Shown here: one piece after another, positions 7,926 through 17,017 of the stretch
How positions within the stretch are numbered: position 1 is the first letter of the stretch
Layout: the number at the start of each line of letters is the position of its first letter
Assembly: GCA_019119335.1 (NCBI GenBank)
Contig: DWXF01000016.1
Location: forward strand, 1-49,442
DNA: 49,442 nt
From: Candidatus Flavonifractor merdavium
GTDB taxonomy: Bacteria; Bacillota; Clostridia; Oscillospirales; Oscillospiraceae
Direction of reading: 5' to 3'
Program-made: the position numbers and the translations under genes
Notes under the pieces: model-generated
The model's database searches: none
What the model was told of the DNA's origin: nothing
What the model saw: only the letters and a program-made list of their open reading frames with translations

Positions 7926-10900
7926 ATGCCAGAAGCACAAAAGATCCCATTTCTAAAGCTGTTTTCCGCCTGGAAGCCGGGGGAGGAGCTGACCGGCCTG
8001 GTGTCGGGCTACCTGGTGACCCGGGCGGTGATCGACAAGCACACCCGGTCCATCCGGGCCAGCGTGGAGTGTCCCACCCCGCCGGGGGAGGAGCTGCGCC
8101 GCACCATTGAGCGCAGCCTGTCCCTCACCTACCGGGTGGAGCGGGTGGAGCTGGAGGTGGCGGGCCAGTCTGCCGCCTCCGCCCCGGCTGCCGAGCCCAT
8201 TCCCGTGCCGGAGCCCACCCCCGCCCCGCCTCCGGTGGAGGACCAGGCGGCCGCCGCCTTCCGCCGCACCGAGGAGATCCGCAGAAAGGCCCTGGCGGGG
8301 CTCAAATCCCCCAAGCCCTCGGAGAAAAAGGGGGGGAAGGGGAGCCCCAAGAGCCGCGGCAAGCTGCTCTTCGGCAAGCACGAGATCAAGCGCATGCCCA
8401 CCCCCATGCGCCAGCTGGAGCTGGACATGGGCACGGTGATCGTGGAGGGGGACGTGTTCGCCATCGACCACCGGGAGCTGAAAAAGCGGGGAGCCTGGGT
8501 GGTGTCCTTCGACGTCACCGACTATACCGGGTCGGTGCGCATCAACAAGTTCTTTCCCGGGGACGAGGGCAAGGGCATCGTGGACGGGGTGAAGAAGGGC
8601 CAGCGGCTGCTCATCCAGGGTAAGCTGAATATCGACCGCTTCACCGGGGACATGGTGCTGGAGCCCTACGCCATCATGGAGAGCGAGCGGGAGCAGCGGG
8701 TGGACGGCGCGCCGGAAAAGCGGGTGGAGCTTCATTTACATACCAATATGTCCGCCATGGACGCCCTCACCGCCGTGGGGTCCAAGATGGACTCCCCCAT
8801 CGGCAGCGACAAGAACGTGGTGAAGCGGGCGGAGCGGTGGGGCCACCGGGCCATCGCCATCACCGACCACGGGGTGGCCCACTCCTTCCCCAACGCCTGG
8901 CATTCTGCGAAAAAGATCAAGATTCTCTACGGGGTGGAGGCCTACTTCATCAACGACGTGGACGACCGGGTGGCCGTCCACGGGGAGCAGGACCAGCCCC
9001 TGGAGGGGGAGATTGTCTGCTTCGACCTGGAGACCACCGGCCTGGATAACCGCCGGGAGGTCATCATCGAGATCGGGGCGGTGGTGCTGCGGGACGGGGA
9101 GGTGGCCCAGCAGTTCTCCACCTTCGTGGACCCGGGCAAGCCCCTGACCCGGGAGATCACCGAGCTCACCGGCATTACCGACCAGATGCTGGAGGGGGCT
9201 CCCTCCCAGGAAGAGGCCATCCGCGCCTTTCTGGACTTCGTGGGGGACCGGCCCCTGGCCGCCCATAACGCCGAGTTTGATATGGGCTTTCTGGCCGCCG
9301 GGTGCCGCCGGCTGGGTATCCCCTTTGACAAGACCTCCATTGACAGCCTGATCCTGGCCCAGAACCTGCTGCCCGACCTGGGCAAGTATAAGCTGAACAT
9401 CGTGGCGGAGCACCTGAATCTGCCCGCCTTCAACCACCACCGGGCCTATGACGATGCGGCCACGGTGGGCTATATGCTAATCCCCTTTTTCGACATGCTG
9501 CGGGATAAGGGAGTACATACCCTCCAGCAGATCAACCCCGCCATGGCCAGACTCCGCTCCGGGGGCAAGGCCAAGCGGCACCCCAAGCACCTCATTGTGC
9601 TGGCCAAGAACCAGCTGGGCCTGCGCAACCTGTACAAGCTGATCTCCGCCTCCTACCTGGACCATTTCAAGCGGTATCCCATCATGCCCAAGAGCCTCAT
9701 CAACCAGCACCGGGAGGGCTTGATCATCGGCTCGGCCTGCGAGGCGGGAGAGCTGTTCCAGGCCGTCGTCAAGCGCAAGGACTTTCAGGAGCTCAAGCGT
9801 ATCGCCTCCTGGTACGACTTTCTGGAGATCCAGCCCCTGTGCAACAACGCCTTCATGCTCCGCAAGGGGATGGTGCGCAGCGAGGAGGAGCTGCGGGACT
9901 TCAACCGCACGGTGGTGGCCCTGGGGGAGGCCCTGGACAAGCCGGTGTGCGCCACCGGGGACGTCCACTTCCTGGACCCGGAGGACGAGATCTACCGCCA
10001 TATCCTGCTGGCCTCCAAGGGCTTTGAGGACGCCGATTCCCCCCTGCCCCTCTACTTCAAGACCACCCAGGAGATGCTGGACGAGTTTGCCTACCTGGGG
10101 GAGGAGAAGGCCTACGAGGTGGTGGTGCGCAACACCAACCTGGTGGCCGACTGGTGCGAGGAGGTGGTGCCTCTGCCCCAGGGCCTGTTCGCCCCCAAGA
10201 TTGAGAACTCCGCCGAGGAGCTGACCCGGCTGGTGTGGGACAAGGCCCACGCCCTCTACGGCGAGGAGCCCCCCCAGATCGTGGTGGACCGGATCAACGC
10301 CGAACTGGGGGACATCATCAAATGTAAATACGACGTCATCTACATGTCGGCCCAGAAGCTGGTGCAGGACTCTCTGGACCACGGCTACCTGGTGGGCTCC
10401 CGTGGCTCGGTGGGCTCCTCCCTGGTGGCTTTCATGTCGGGTATTACGGAGGTAAACTCCCTGCCCCCCCACTACCACTGCCCCAAGTGCAAGCACTCCG
10501 ATTTTGAGACGGCCAAGGAGCTGGGCATCGGCTGCGGCGCCGACATGCCCGACGGGGTGTGCCCTGTCTGCGGTACCCCCTACGAAAAGGACGGCTTCAA
10601 CATCCCCTTCGAGACCTTCCTGGGCTTCGGCGGCGACAAGGTGCCCGATATTGACCTGAATTTTTCCGGCGAGTACCAGTCCAACGCCCACCGGTACACC
10701 TTTGAGCTGTTCGGCCAGACCCACGTGTTCCGGGCGGGCACCATCGGCACCGTGAAGGACAAGATTGCCTTCGGCTACGTCAAGCACTACCTGGACGACC
10801 ACGGCATCAACGGCACCCGGGCGGAGGAGAACCGCTTGTCCCTGGGGTGCAGCGGAGTGAAGCGCACCACCGGCCAGCACCCCGGCGGCATGGTGGTTAT

Positions 10901-12080
10901 CCCCCAGAACCGGGAGATTTATGACTTCTGCCCGGTGCAGCACCCCGCCGACGATCCCAACAGCGACATCATCACCACCCATTTTGAATACCACTCCATG
11001 GAGTCCAACCTGCTGAAGCTGGACATGCTGGGCCACGACGACCCCACCATGATCCGCATGCTCCAGGACCTGACGGGGGTGGACCCCCAAAAGATCCCCC
11101 TGGACGACAAGGACACCATGAGCATCTTCACCTCCTCCAAGGTGCTGGGCTTTGAGAACGACCCCATTCTGGGTCCCACCGGGGCGGTGGCCATCCCCGA
11201 GTTCAACACCAAGTTCACCCGGGGCATGCTGATGGACACCCAGCCCCATGAATTTGACATTCTGCTGCGGCTGTCCGGCTTCTCCCACGGCACCGACGTG
11301 TGGCTGGGCAACGCCCGGGACCTGGTGGTGGAGCAGGGCATCCCCGTCGGCCAGGCCATCGGCTGCCGGGACGACATCATGATTTTCCTCATCTCCTGCG
11401 GCATGCCGGAAAAGCGCTCCTTCAAGATCATGGAGGCGGTGCGAAAGGGCAAGGGTCTGCCCGAGGGGGCGGAGGAGGAGATGAAGGCCGCCGGCGTGCC
11501 CGACTGGTACATCGGTTCCTGCAAGAAGATCAAGTACCTCTTCCCCAAGGCCCACGCCGTGGCCTACGTCATGATGGCCTTCCGCATCGCCTGGTTCAAG
11601 GTCCACCGGCCCCTGGCCTTCTACGCCGCCTTTTTCTCCATCCGGGCCAAGGCCTTCGACGCCACCTGCATGTGTATGGGCATGGATGTGTGCAAGGCCA
11701 AGATGCAGGAGATCGAGAGCAAGGAGAAGCCCACCCCGGTGGAGGAGGATATGCTGGTCACTCTGGAAGTAGTGTACGAGTTCTACCTGCGAGGCTTCAC
11801 CTTTGAGGCCATGGATCTGTACCGCTCCCACGCAGTGAACTTCCTGCCCGACATGGAGAAGGGAACCCTGCTGCCCCCCTTTACCTCCATTCCCGGCCTG
11901 GGGGAGACCGCCGCCTGGTCCATCATGGAGCAGCGGGGAGGCAAGCAGTTTATCTCCATTGAGGAGTTCTCCGCCGCCTGCCCCAAGGTGTCCAAGACCC
12001 ACATCGAGCAGCTCAAGGCGGTGGGGGCTCTGGACGGTATGCCCGATACCAGCCAGATGACCTTGTTTGACGGTTTTTAA
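7926..12080 (+). CDS. polC: DNA polymerase III alpha subunit, PolC type
   Basis: Gram-positive replicative polymerase with built-in proofreading exonuclease. The product has 1384 residues. Order: an N-terminal domain, a Pro/Ala-rich linker (about 85-105), an OB-like domain (about 170-250), the first PHP half (ELHLHTNMSAMDA, about 269), the DEDDh exonuclease inserted in PHP (CFDLETTGLDN about 364, AHNAEFDMGFL, HRAYDDA), the second PHP half (ATGDVHFLDPED), a zinc finger (CPKCKH...CPVCG, about 851-882), the palm with catalytic DIDLNFSGEYQ (about 907), and a C-terminal helix-hairpin-helix region. All exonuclease carboxylates I looked for are present. It is last in its operon, followed by a terminator. 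Confidence 0.98.
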   Translation: MPEAQKIPFLKLFSAWKPGEELTGLVSGYLVTRAVIDKHTRSIRASVECPTPPGEELRRTIERSLSLTYRVERVELEVAGQSAASAPAAEPIPVPEPTPAPPPVEDQAAAAFRRTEEIRRKALAGLKSPKPSEKKGGKGSPKSRGKLLFGKHEIKRMPTPMRQLELDMGTVIVEGDVFAIDHRELKKRGAWVVSFDVTDYTGSVRINKFFPGDEGKGIVDGVKKGQRLLIQGKLNIDRFTGDMVLEPYAIMESEREQRVDGAPEKRVELHLHTNMSAMDALTAVGSKMDSPIGSDKNVVKRAERWGHRAIAITDHGVAHSFPNAWHSAKKIKILYGVEAYFINDVDDRVAVHGEQDQPLEGEIVCFDLETTGLDNRREVIIEIGAVVLRDGEVAQQFSTFVDPGKPLTREITELTGITDQMLEGAPSQEEAIRAFLDFVGDRPLAAHNAEFDMGFLAAGCRRLGIPFDKTSIDSLILAQNLLPDLGKYKLNIVAEHLNLPAFNHHRAYDDAATVGYMLIPFFDMLRDKGVHTLQQINPAMARLRSGGKAKRHPKHLIVLAKNQLGLRNLYKLISASYLDHFKRYPIMPKSLINQHREGLIIGSACEAGELFQAVVKRKDFQELKRIASWYDFLEIQPLCNNAFMLRKGMVRSEEELRDFNRTVVALGEALDKPVCATGDVHFLDPEDEIYRHILLASKGFEDADSPLPLYFKTTQEMLDEFAYLGEEKAYEVVVRNTNLVADWCEEVVPLPQGLFAPKIENSAEELTRLVWDKAHALYGEEPPQIVVDRINAELGDIIKCKYDVIYMSAQKLVQDSLDHGYLVGSRGSVGSSLVAFMSGITEVNSLPPHYHCPKCKHSDFETAKELGIGCGADMPDGVCPVCGTPYEKDGFNIPFETFLGFGGDKVPDIDLNFSGEYQSNAHRYTFELFGQTHVFRAGTIGTVKDKIAFGYVKHYLDDHGINGTRAEENRLSLGCSGVKRTTGQHPGGMVVIPQNREIYDFCPVQHPADDPNSDIITTHFEYHSMESNLLKLDMLGHDDPTMIRMLQDLTGVDPQKIPLDDKDTMSIFTSSKVLGFENDPILGPTGAVAIPEFNTKFTRGMLMDTQPHEFDILLRLSGFSHGTDVWLGNARDLVVEQGIPVGQAIGCRDDIMIFLISCGMPEKRSFKIMEAVRKGKGLPEGAEEEMKAAGVPDWYIGSCKKIKYLFPKAHAVAYVMMAFRIAWFKVHRPLAFYAAFFSIRAKAFDATCMCMGMDVCKAKMQEIESKEKPTPVEEDMLVTLEVVYEFYLRGFTFEAMDLYRSHAVNFLPDMEKGTLLPPFTSIPGLGETAAWSIMEQRGGKQFISIEEFSAACPKVSKTHIEQLKAVGALDGMPDTSQMTLFDGF

Positions 12081-12086
12081 GACTTG

Positions 12087-12116
12087 AGGGGCGGCCTGCT
12101 TCGGCCGCCCCTTTTC
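12087..12116 (+). terminator. Terminator after polC
   Basis: A perfect 10-bp stem (12087-12096 with 12103-12112, core GGGGCGGCC/GGCCGCCCC, 6-base loop) is followed by TTTT. It begins 7 bases after the polC stop and ends the pyrH-polC operon just before the his promoter. Confidence 0.9.
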
Positions 12117-12119
12117 CTC

Positions 12120-12148
12120 TTGACAAGAGGAAGATGTTATAGTATAGT
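12120..12148 (+). promoter_or_regulatory. his operon promoter
   Basis: TTGACA (12120-12125), a 17-base spacer, then TATAGT (12143-12148). Expected start of transcription is near 12155, leaving only about 30 bases before the hisZ start, too short for a T-box or leader-peptide attenuator. Any regulation must act on initiation or translation. Confidence 0.85.
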
Positions 12149-12185
12149 AGCGTGGTAAAGTGTGAAAGTAGAAGGGGGAACTCCC

Positions 12186-13355
12186 GTGAGCGTCATGATT
12201 AACACCCCGGAGGGCACCCGGGACCGGCTGTTTGCCGAGTGCCAGGAGCGCCGCCAGGTGCAGGCCCGTCTGACCCGCCTGTTCCGGCAGAGGGGTTTTT
12301 TGGAGGTGTCCACCCCGGACACCGAATTTTATGACCTGTTTGCCCTGTCGGGCAGCGCCATCCCGCAGGAGCGGATGATCAAGGTGTGGGATCCCAGCGG
12401 CAAGATCTGCGTCATGCGGCCTGACTCCACCACACCCATCGCCCGGGTGGCGGCCACCAAGCTGAAGGCGGTAGCGCTGCCCCAGCGGCTGTACTACGAC
12501 CAGACGGTGTACCGCTCCAACCCCGCCCACAACGGCGGCAGCCGGGAGCTCCCCCAGTGCGGGGTGGAGCTGATCGGGGCCGGCGGGAAGAAGGCGGACG
12601 TGGAGATCATCGTCACCGCCATCGACGCCCTGCGCTCCTGCGGGGCCGCCAGGTTCCATGTGGAGCTGGGCCACGCCGGGTATTTCCGGGAGCTGGCCGG
12701 CCGGCTGGAGCTGGGGGAGGCGGCGGTGGAGGAGATGCGGGCCCTCATCGAGGGGAAGAACTTCGCCGCCCTCAACGCCTTTCTGGAGCCCCACCGGGGC
12801 AACCCGGCCTGTGCCGCCCTGGAGCGGCTCAGCCGCCTGTTCGGCGGGGTGGAGGTACTGGCCCAGGCGGAGAAGCTGGCGGGCAAGACCCCGGCGGTGG
12901 ACTATCTCTCCGAGGTGTACGATGAGCTGTCCGCCGCAGGCTACGGGGCCTATGTCCGCTTTGACCTGGGCATGGTCCATCAGATCGACTACTACACCGG
13001 CGTGGTGTTCCGGGGCTACGTGGAGGGGGCGGGAGACGCCGTCCTCTCCGGCGGCCGGTACGACAACCTGGTGGGGGTATTCGGCCGGGAGGCCCAGGCC
13101 ACCGGCTTCGCCGTGGACGTGGACGCGGTGGCCCGCACCCTGCCGGAGATCGCCCCGCCGGTGCTGCGGGTGGTGGTCCACTACGAGCCGGGCTATCTGG
13201 CCCAGGCCCTGGAGGCGGTGGACGGCCGCCCCGCCGGCACCAGCGAGCTCTCCCCCTGCCGCACTCTGGAGTCCAGCCTGAACCTGGCCCGGGACAAGGG
13301 GGCGGAGGCCGTGCTGGTCTTTGACAAGGACGGAGAAAGGATGGTGCGGGTATGA
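12186..13355 (+). CDS. hisZ: ATP phosphoribosyltransferase regulatory subunit
   Basis: Class II aminoacyl-tRNA synthetase-like protein that forms a hetero-octamer with short HisG and carries the histidine feedback site. The product has 389 residues. It resembles HisRS core motifs (NTPEGTRDRLF, MRPDSTTPIARVAATKL, RFDLGMVHQIDYYTGVVF, SGGRYDNLVGVFG). No clear anticodon-binding domain follows, as expected for HisZ rather than HisRS. The GTG start at 12186 has AGGGGGA 6 bases upstream; an in-frame GTG at 12162 lies too near the transcript start and lacks an SD. Confidence 0.94.
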   Translation: MSVMINTPEGTRDRLFAECQERRQVQARLTRLFRQRGFLEVSTPDTEFYDLFALSGSAIPQERMIKVWDPSGKICVMRPDSTTPIARVAATKLKAVALPQRLYYDQTVYRSNPAHNGGSRELPQCGVELIGAGGKKADVEIIVTAIDALRSCGAARFHVELGHAGYFRELAGRLELGEAAVEEMRALIEGKNFAALNAFLEPHRGNPACAALERLSRLFGGVEVLAQAEKLAGKTPAVDYLSEVYDELSAAGYGAYVRFDLGMVHQIDYYTGVVFRGYVEGAGDAVLSGGRYDNLVGVFGREAQATGFAVDVDAVARTLPEIAPPVLRVVVHYEPGYLAQALEAVDGRPAGTSELSPCRTLESSLNLARDKGAEAVLVFDKDGERMVRV

Positions 13356-13993
13356 GCGAGCGTCTGAAAATCGCCATTACCAAGGGCCGCCTGCTGGACA
13401 AGAGCGTGGAACTCTTCGAGGGGGCGGGGCTGGACTGCGCCCCCATCAAGGACCCGGGCCGCCGGCTGGTCCACAGCCTGCCCAACTACCCCCTGGACGC
13501 GGTGCTGGCCAAGGCCCCCGACGTGATCACCTACGTGGAGCACGGGGTATGCGACCTGGGCATCGTGGGCAAGGACACCATTCTGGAGAAGGGCGGGTCC
13601 TTCTATGAGGTGCTGGACCTGGGCTTCGGCAGGTGCCGTTTCGCCCTGGCCGTCAAGCAGGGCAGCGACTTTTTCGGTACCTACAAGACCCGGCGGGTGG
13701 CCTCCAAGTACCCGGAGGTGACCCGGGCCTTCTTTGCCCAGAAGGGCATGGATGTGGACATCATCAAGATCGAGGGCAGCGTGGAGCTGGCCCCCATTCT
13801 GAACCTCACCGACGCCATTGTGGACATTGTGGAGACGGGGGCCACCCTGAAGGCCAACGGCCTGGTGCCCATAGAGGACGTGGCCCCGGTGTCCGCCCGG
13901 CTCATCGTCAATACCGCCAGCATGAAGCTGTATAAGGATCAGATCGCAGATTTTATTGCCCGCTGCGAGGGAGAATTGGAGAAGCGGAAATGA
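13352..13993 (+). CDS. hisG: ATP phosphoribosyltransferase, short catalytic form
   Basis: First committed step of histidine synthesis (ATP + PRPP to phosphoribosyl-ATP). At 213 residues it lacks the C-terminal regulatory domain of long HisG, consistent with the HisZ partner upstream. Motifs: IAITKGRLLDKSVELF, DVITYVEHGVCDLGIVGKD, the PRPP loop region (EGSVELAPILNLTDAIVDIVETG). ATGA overlap with hisZ gives coupled translation of the two subunits. Confidence 0.97.
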   Translation: MSERLKIAITKGRLLDKSVELFEGAGLDCAPIKDPGRRLVHSLPNYPLDAVLAKAPDVITYVEHGVCDLGIVGKDTILEKGGSFYEVLDLGFGRCRFALAVKQGSDFFGTYKTRRVASKYPEVTRAFFAQKGMDVDIIKIEGSVELAPILNLTDAIVDIVETGATLKANGLVPIEDVAPVSARLIVNTASMKLYKDQIADFIARCEGELEKRK

Positions 13994-15291
13994 TACAGAT
14001 TGTGAAAGCCGACGGCTGTGCCGAGACGGCGGTACTGGCCGCCATGAGGGCCCGGGCCGCCCAGGCCAACCAGGCTATCGACGCGGCAGCGGCGGAGATC
14101 ATGGAGACCGTCAGGGAAAAGGGGTTCGGGGCCGTGCGGGAGTACTCCCTCCGCTTTGACAAGGCCGAGCCCCGGGAGCTCACCGCCGCCGAGCTGGACG
14201 CGGCCTATGACCGCTGCCCCAAGGAATTGATCGCCGCCCTGGAGCGGGCGGCGGCCAACATCAGGGACTATAACGAAAAGCTGCTGACCCGCACCATGGA
14301 GTGGACCTCCCCCGACGGGGGGATCGTGGGCCGGGTGGTCCGGGGGCTGACCCGGGTGGGTATCTACGTCCCCGGCGGCACCGCCGCCTACCCCAGCAGC
14401 GTGCTGATGAACGCGGTGCCTGCCAAGGTGGCGGGGGTGGAGGAGATCGTCATGGTGACGCCCCCCACCGAAAACCTGAACGATGCGGTGCTGGCCGCCG
14501 CCAAGATCGCCGGGGTGGACCGGGTCATCGCTGTGGGCGGGGCTCAGGCGGTGGCCGCCCTCACCTACGGGGCGGGCTTCATCCCCCGGGTGGATAAGCT
14601 GGTGGGCCCCGGCAACGCCTACGTGGCCGCCGCCAAGCGGCAGGCCTACGGCAAGCTGGACATCGACATGGTGGCGGGGCCCTCCGAGGTGCTGGTGATC
14701 GCCGACGGGAAGGCCAACCCCAAGTTTGTGGCCGCCGACCTGCTGAGCCAGGCCGAGCACGACAAGCTGGCCTCCGCCGTGCTGCTCACCGACTCCATGG
14801 AGCTGGCCCAGGCGGTGGACGCTGAGATTATCCGCCAGACCGGCTATCTCAGCCGCTCGGAGATCATGGAGTGCTCCCTGCGGGACTTCGGCTGCGCCAT
14901 CGTGTGCCAGACCTTGGCCGACTGCGCCGCTCTGGCCAACGAGGTGGCGCCGGAGCACCTGGAAATCGTCACCGAGGACCCCCGGGCCCTGCTGCCCGCC
15001 ATCCAAAACGCCGGGGCGGTGTTTTTGGGGGCCTGGTCCCCGGAGCCTCTGGGGGACTACCTGGCCGGGCCGGACCACGTGCTGCCCACCAGCGGTACCG
15101 CCCGGTTCTTCTCCCCCCTCAGCGTGGACAGCTTCCTCAAGACCATGAGCATCATCCAGTATGACCAGGCCAGCCTGGCCCCCATCAAGGATCAGATCAT
15201 CACCCTGGCCCAGAGCGAAAAGCTCACCGCCCACGCCAATTCCATCCAGGTGCGGTTTGAACCGGATGGGCCGGTCAAGGAGGAAATTTGA
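13990..15291 (+). CDS. hisD: Histidinol dehydrogenase
   Basis: Zinc-dependent NAD enzyme doing the last two oxidations, histidinol to histidine. The product has 433 residues. Signature segments are YVPGGTAAYPSSVLMNAVPA, KLVGPGNAYVAAAKR, DMVAGPSEVLVIAD, the zinc and catalytic residues in LLSQAEHD and EVAPEHLEIV, and GPDHVLPTSGTARFFSPLS. ATGA overlap with hisG. Confidence 0.98.
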   Translation: MIQIVKADGCAETAVLAAMRARAAQANQAIDAAAAEIMETVREKGFGAVREYSLRFDKAEPRELTAAELDAAYDRCPKELIAALERAAANIRDYNEKLLTRTMEWTSPDGGIVGRVVRGLTRVGIYVPGGTAAYPSSVLMNAVPAKVAGVEEIVMVTPPTENLNDAVLAAAKIAGVDRVIAVGGAQAVAALTYGAGFIPRVDKLVGPGNAYVAAAKRQAYGKLDIDMVAGPSEVLVIADGKANPKFVAADLLSQAEHDKLASAVLLTDSMELAQAVDAEIIRQTGYLSRSEIMECSLRDFGCAIVCQTLADCAALANEVAPEHLEIVTEDPRALLPAIQNAGAVFLGAWSPEPLGDYLAGPDHVLPTSGTARFFSPLSVDSFLKTMSIIQYDQASLAPIKDQIITLAQSEKLTAHANSIQVRFEPDGPVKEEI

Positions 15292-15899
15292 TGGACATTC
15301 CCGTGTATCAATCGGATGCCCCGGTGCGGGCCTATTCCATAGAGCGCAAGACAAAGGAGACCCAAATCAGTGTGAACCTCTGCCTGAAGGGCGGCCCGGT
15401 GGAGATCCATACCGGCATCGGTTTTTTCGACCACATGCTCACCGCCTTCGCCTTTTACGGCGGTCTGGGGCTGGAGCTGACCGTCAAAGGCGACCTGGAG
15501 GTGGACGGTCACCACACGGTGGAGGATACGGGCATTGTGCTGGGTCAGGCTATGAGCCGGGCTTTGGGGGACCGGAAGGGCATCCGCCGGTTTGCCTCCG
15601 CCTACATCCCCATGGACGAGGCCCTGTGCTTTGCCGCCCTGGACTTCTCCAACCGGCCCTTCCTGGTGTTTGACGCCGACATGCCCCAGCCTATGATCGG
15701 GGGGTACGATTCCTGCCTCACCGAGGAGTTCATGCGGGCCTTCGCGGTGAACAGCGGCCTGACCTTACATATGAAGTGCCTGTACGGCAAAAACGCCCAC
15801 CACATCACCGAGGCCCTGTTCAAGGCTCTGGGGGTGGCGGTACGGGAGGCCGTCCAGGTCAGCGGCGCCGGGGTCACATCCACCAAGGGGGTGCTGTGA
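15291..15899 (+). CDS. hisB: Imidazoleglycerol-phosphate dehydratase
   Basis: Manganese enzyme removing water from imidazole glycerol phosphate. The product has 202 residues, monofunctional with no N-terminal histidinol-phosphatase domain. Metal-binding repeats are GFFDHMLTAFAFYG, DGHHTVEDTGIVLGQA, and KNAHHITEALFKALG. The ATG at 15291 overlaps the last base of the hisD stop (TGATGG), and AAGGAGG stands 7-8 bases upstream. Confidence 0.97.
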   Translation: MDIPVYQSDAPVRAYSIERKTKETQISVNLCLKGGPVEIHTGIGFFDHMLTAFAFYGGLGLELTVKGDLEVDGHHTVEDTGIVLGQAMSRALGDRKGIRRFASAYIPMDEALCFAALDFSNRPFLVFDADMPQPMIGGYDSCLTEEFMRAFAVNSGLTLHMKCLYGKNAHHITEALFKALGVAVREAVQVSGAGVTSTKGVL

Positions 15900-16390
15900 T
15901 GGCAGGGGAGCTGCGGGTGCGCCCCTATGAGGCGGAGGACCTACCCGCTCTGGCGGAGATCTGGAACCAGATCGTGGGGGACGGTGTGGCGTATCCCCAG
16001 GAGGAGACCTTGGACGGGGCGGAGGCGGCGGCCTTTTTTGCCGGCCAGAGCCGCACCGCCGTGGCTGAGCTGGACGGGAGGATAGTGGGTCTGTATATTT
16101 TGCACCCCAACAATGTGGGCCGCTGCGGCCACATTGCCAACGCCAGCTACGGCGTGAGCCGGGATTGCCGGGGCCGGGGCGTGGGCCGGGCTCTGGTGGA
16201 GGACAGTCTGGCGGCCTGCGGAGCGCTGGGTTTCCGGCTGCTCCAGTTCAACGCCGTGGTGGCCAGCAATCTGGTGGCCATCGCCCTGTACCAGTCCCTG
16301 GGCTTCCAGCGGGTGGGGACCATCCCGGGCGGATTTCGTTTGAAGGACGGCAGATATGAGGATATTATCGTCTTTTATCACAGGGTATAA
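15899..16390 (+). CDS. GNAT-family N-acetyltransferase inside the his operon
   Basis: The 163-residue product is a single GNAT domain: an N-terminal strand and helix (RVRPYEAEDLPALAEIWN), then the acetyl-CoA pyrophosphate loop in motif A (DCRGRGVGRALVEDSL, matching Q/RxxGxG/A), motif B (ALYQSLGFQRVGTIPGGF), and a C-terminal strand (DIIVFYH). The substrate cannot be told from sequence; amino acids, antibiotics or protein N-termini are all possible. It overlaps the hisB stop (TGATGG) and precedes hisH by 18 bases, so it is co-transcribed and probably coupled to histidine genes. No histidine pathway step is known to need an acetyltransferase. Confidence 0.88.
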   Translation: MAGELRVRPYEAEDLPALAEIWNQIVGDGVAYPQEETLDGAEAAAFFAGQSRTAVAELDGRIVGLYILHPNNVGRCGHIANASYGVSRDCRGRGVGRALVEDSLAACGALGFRLLQFNAVVASNLVAIALYQSLGFQRVGTIPGGFRLKDGRYEDIIVFYHRV

Positions 16391-16408
16391 GGCGGAAGGA
16401 GAGAGAGC

Positions 16409-17017
16409 ATGGGCTATACCGCCATTGTGGATTACGGCGTGGGCAACCTGAAAAGCGTCACCAACGCCATGGACTACCTGGGTCTGAGCACCCGGATCAC
16501 CAGCGATCCCAGGGAACTGGAGCTGGCCGACGCCATCATCCTGCCCGGCGTGGGGGCCTTCCCCGACGCGGCGGATAAGCTGCGCCTGACCGATCTGGAT
16601 AGGGTGCTGACCGCCCAGGCGGAGCAGAAACCCATCCTGGGCATCTGCCTGGGGATGCAGCTGCTGCTGGACCGGGGGGAGGAAGTGCGGGAGTGCGCCG
16701 GTCTGGGGCTGGTGCCCGGCTCCGTGCGGAAAATTGAGACCAATCTGAAACTGCCCCACATCGGCTGGAACAGCCTGAGTTTCCCCAATCCCTCTCCGCT
16801 GTTGGCCGGGGTGGAGGAGGGCAGCTACGTCTACTTCGTCCACTCCTTCTGCGCCGTGGCGGACGACCCGGCCACCGTCATCGCCCAGACGGATTACGGT
16901 GTGCCGGTGACGGCGGCGGTGCAGCGGGGCAACGTGTACGGCTGTCAGTTCCACCCGGAGAAGAGCGGCGAGGTGGGCCTGCAGATTTTACGGAATTTCG
17001 GAGGGCTGAACACATGA
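16409..17017 (+). CDS. hisH: Imidazole glycerol phosphate synthase, glutaminase subunit
   Basis: Class I glutamine amidotransferase that feeds ammonia to HisF. The product has 202 residues. It shows VDYGVGNLKSVTNA, LPGVGAFPDA, the nucleophile Cys in ILGICLGMQLLLD, the usual YFVHSFCA, and the catalytic His/Glu pair in CQFHPEKSG. The SD AAGGAGAGAG precedes the ATG. It overlaps hisA by ATGA. Confidence 0.97.
   Translation: MGYTAIVDYGVGNLKSVTNAMDYLGLSTRITSDPRELELADAIILPGVGAFPDAADKLRLTDLDRVLTAQAEQKPILGICLGMQLLLDRGEEVRECAGLGLVPGSVRKIETNLKLPHIGWNSLSFPNPSPLLAGVEEGSYVYFVHSFCAVADDPATVIAQTDYGVPVTAAVQRGNVYGCQFHPEKSGEVGLQILRNFGGLNT

Noticed and set aside
12148..12186. T-box or leader-peptide attenuator for the his operon
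   Set aside because: Only about 30 bases separate the expected transcript start from hisZ, with no room for such a leader and no matching motifs.
9477..13181. Very long minus-strand open frame opposite polC and hisZ
   Set aside because: It is antisense to two clear genes, has His/Gly/Val-rich low-complexity composition, and arises from the GC-biased third codon positions of the real genes. The same holds for minus-strand frames at 2387-4600 and 4678-6738.
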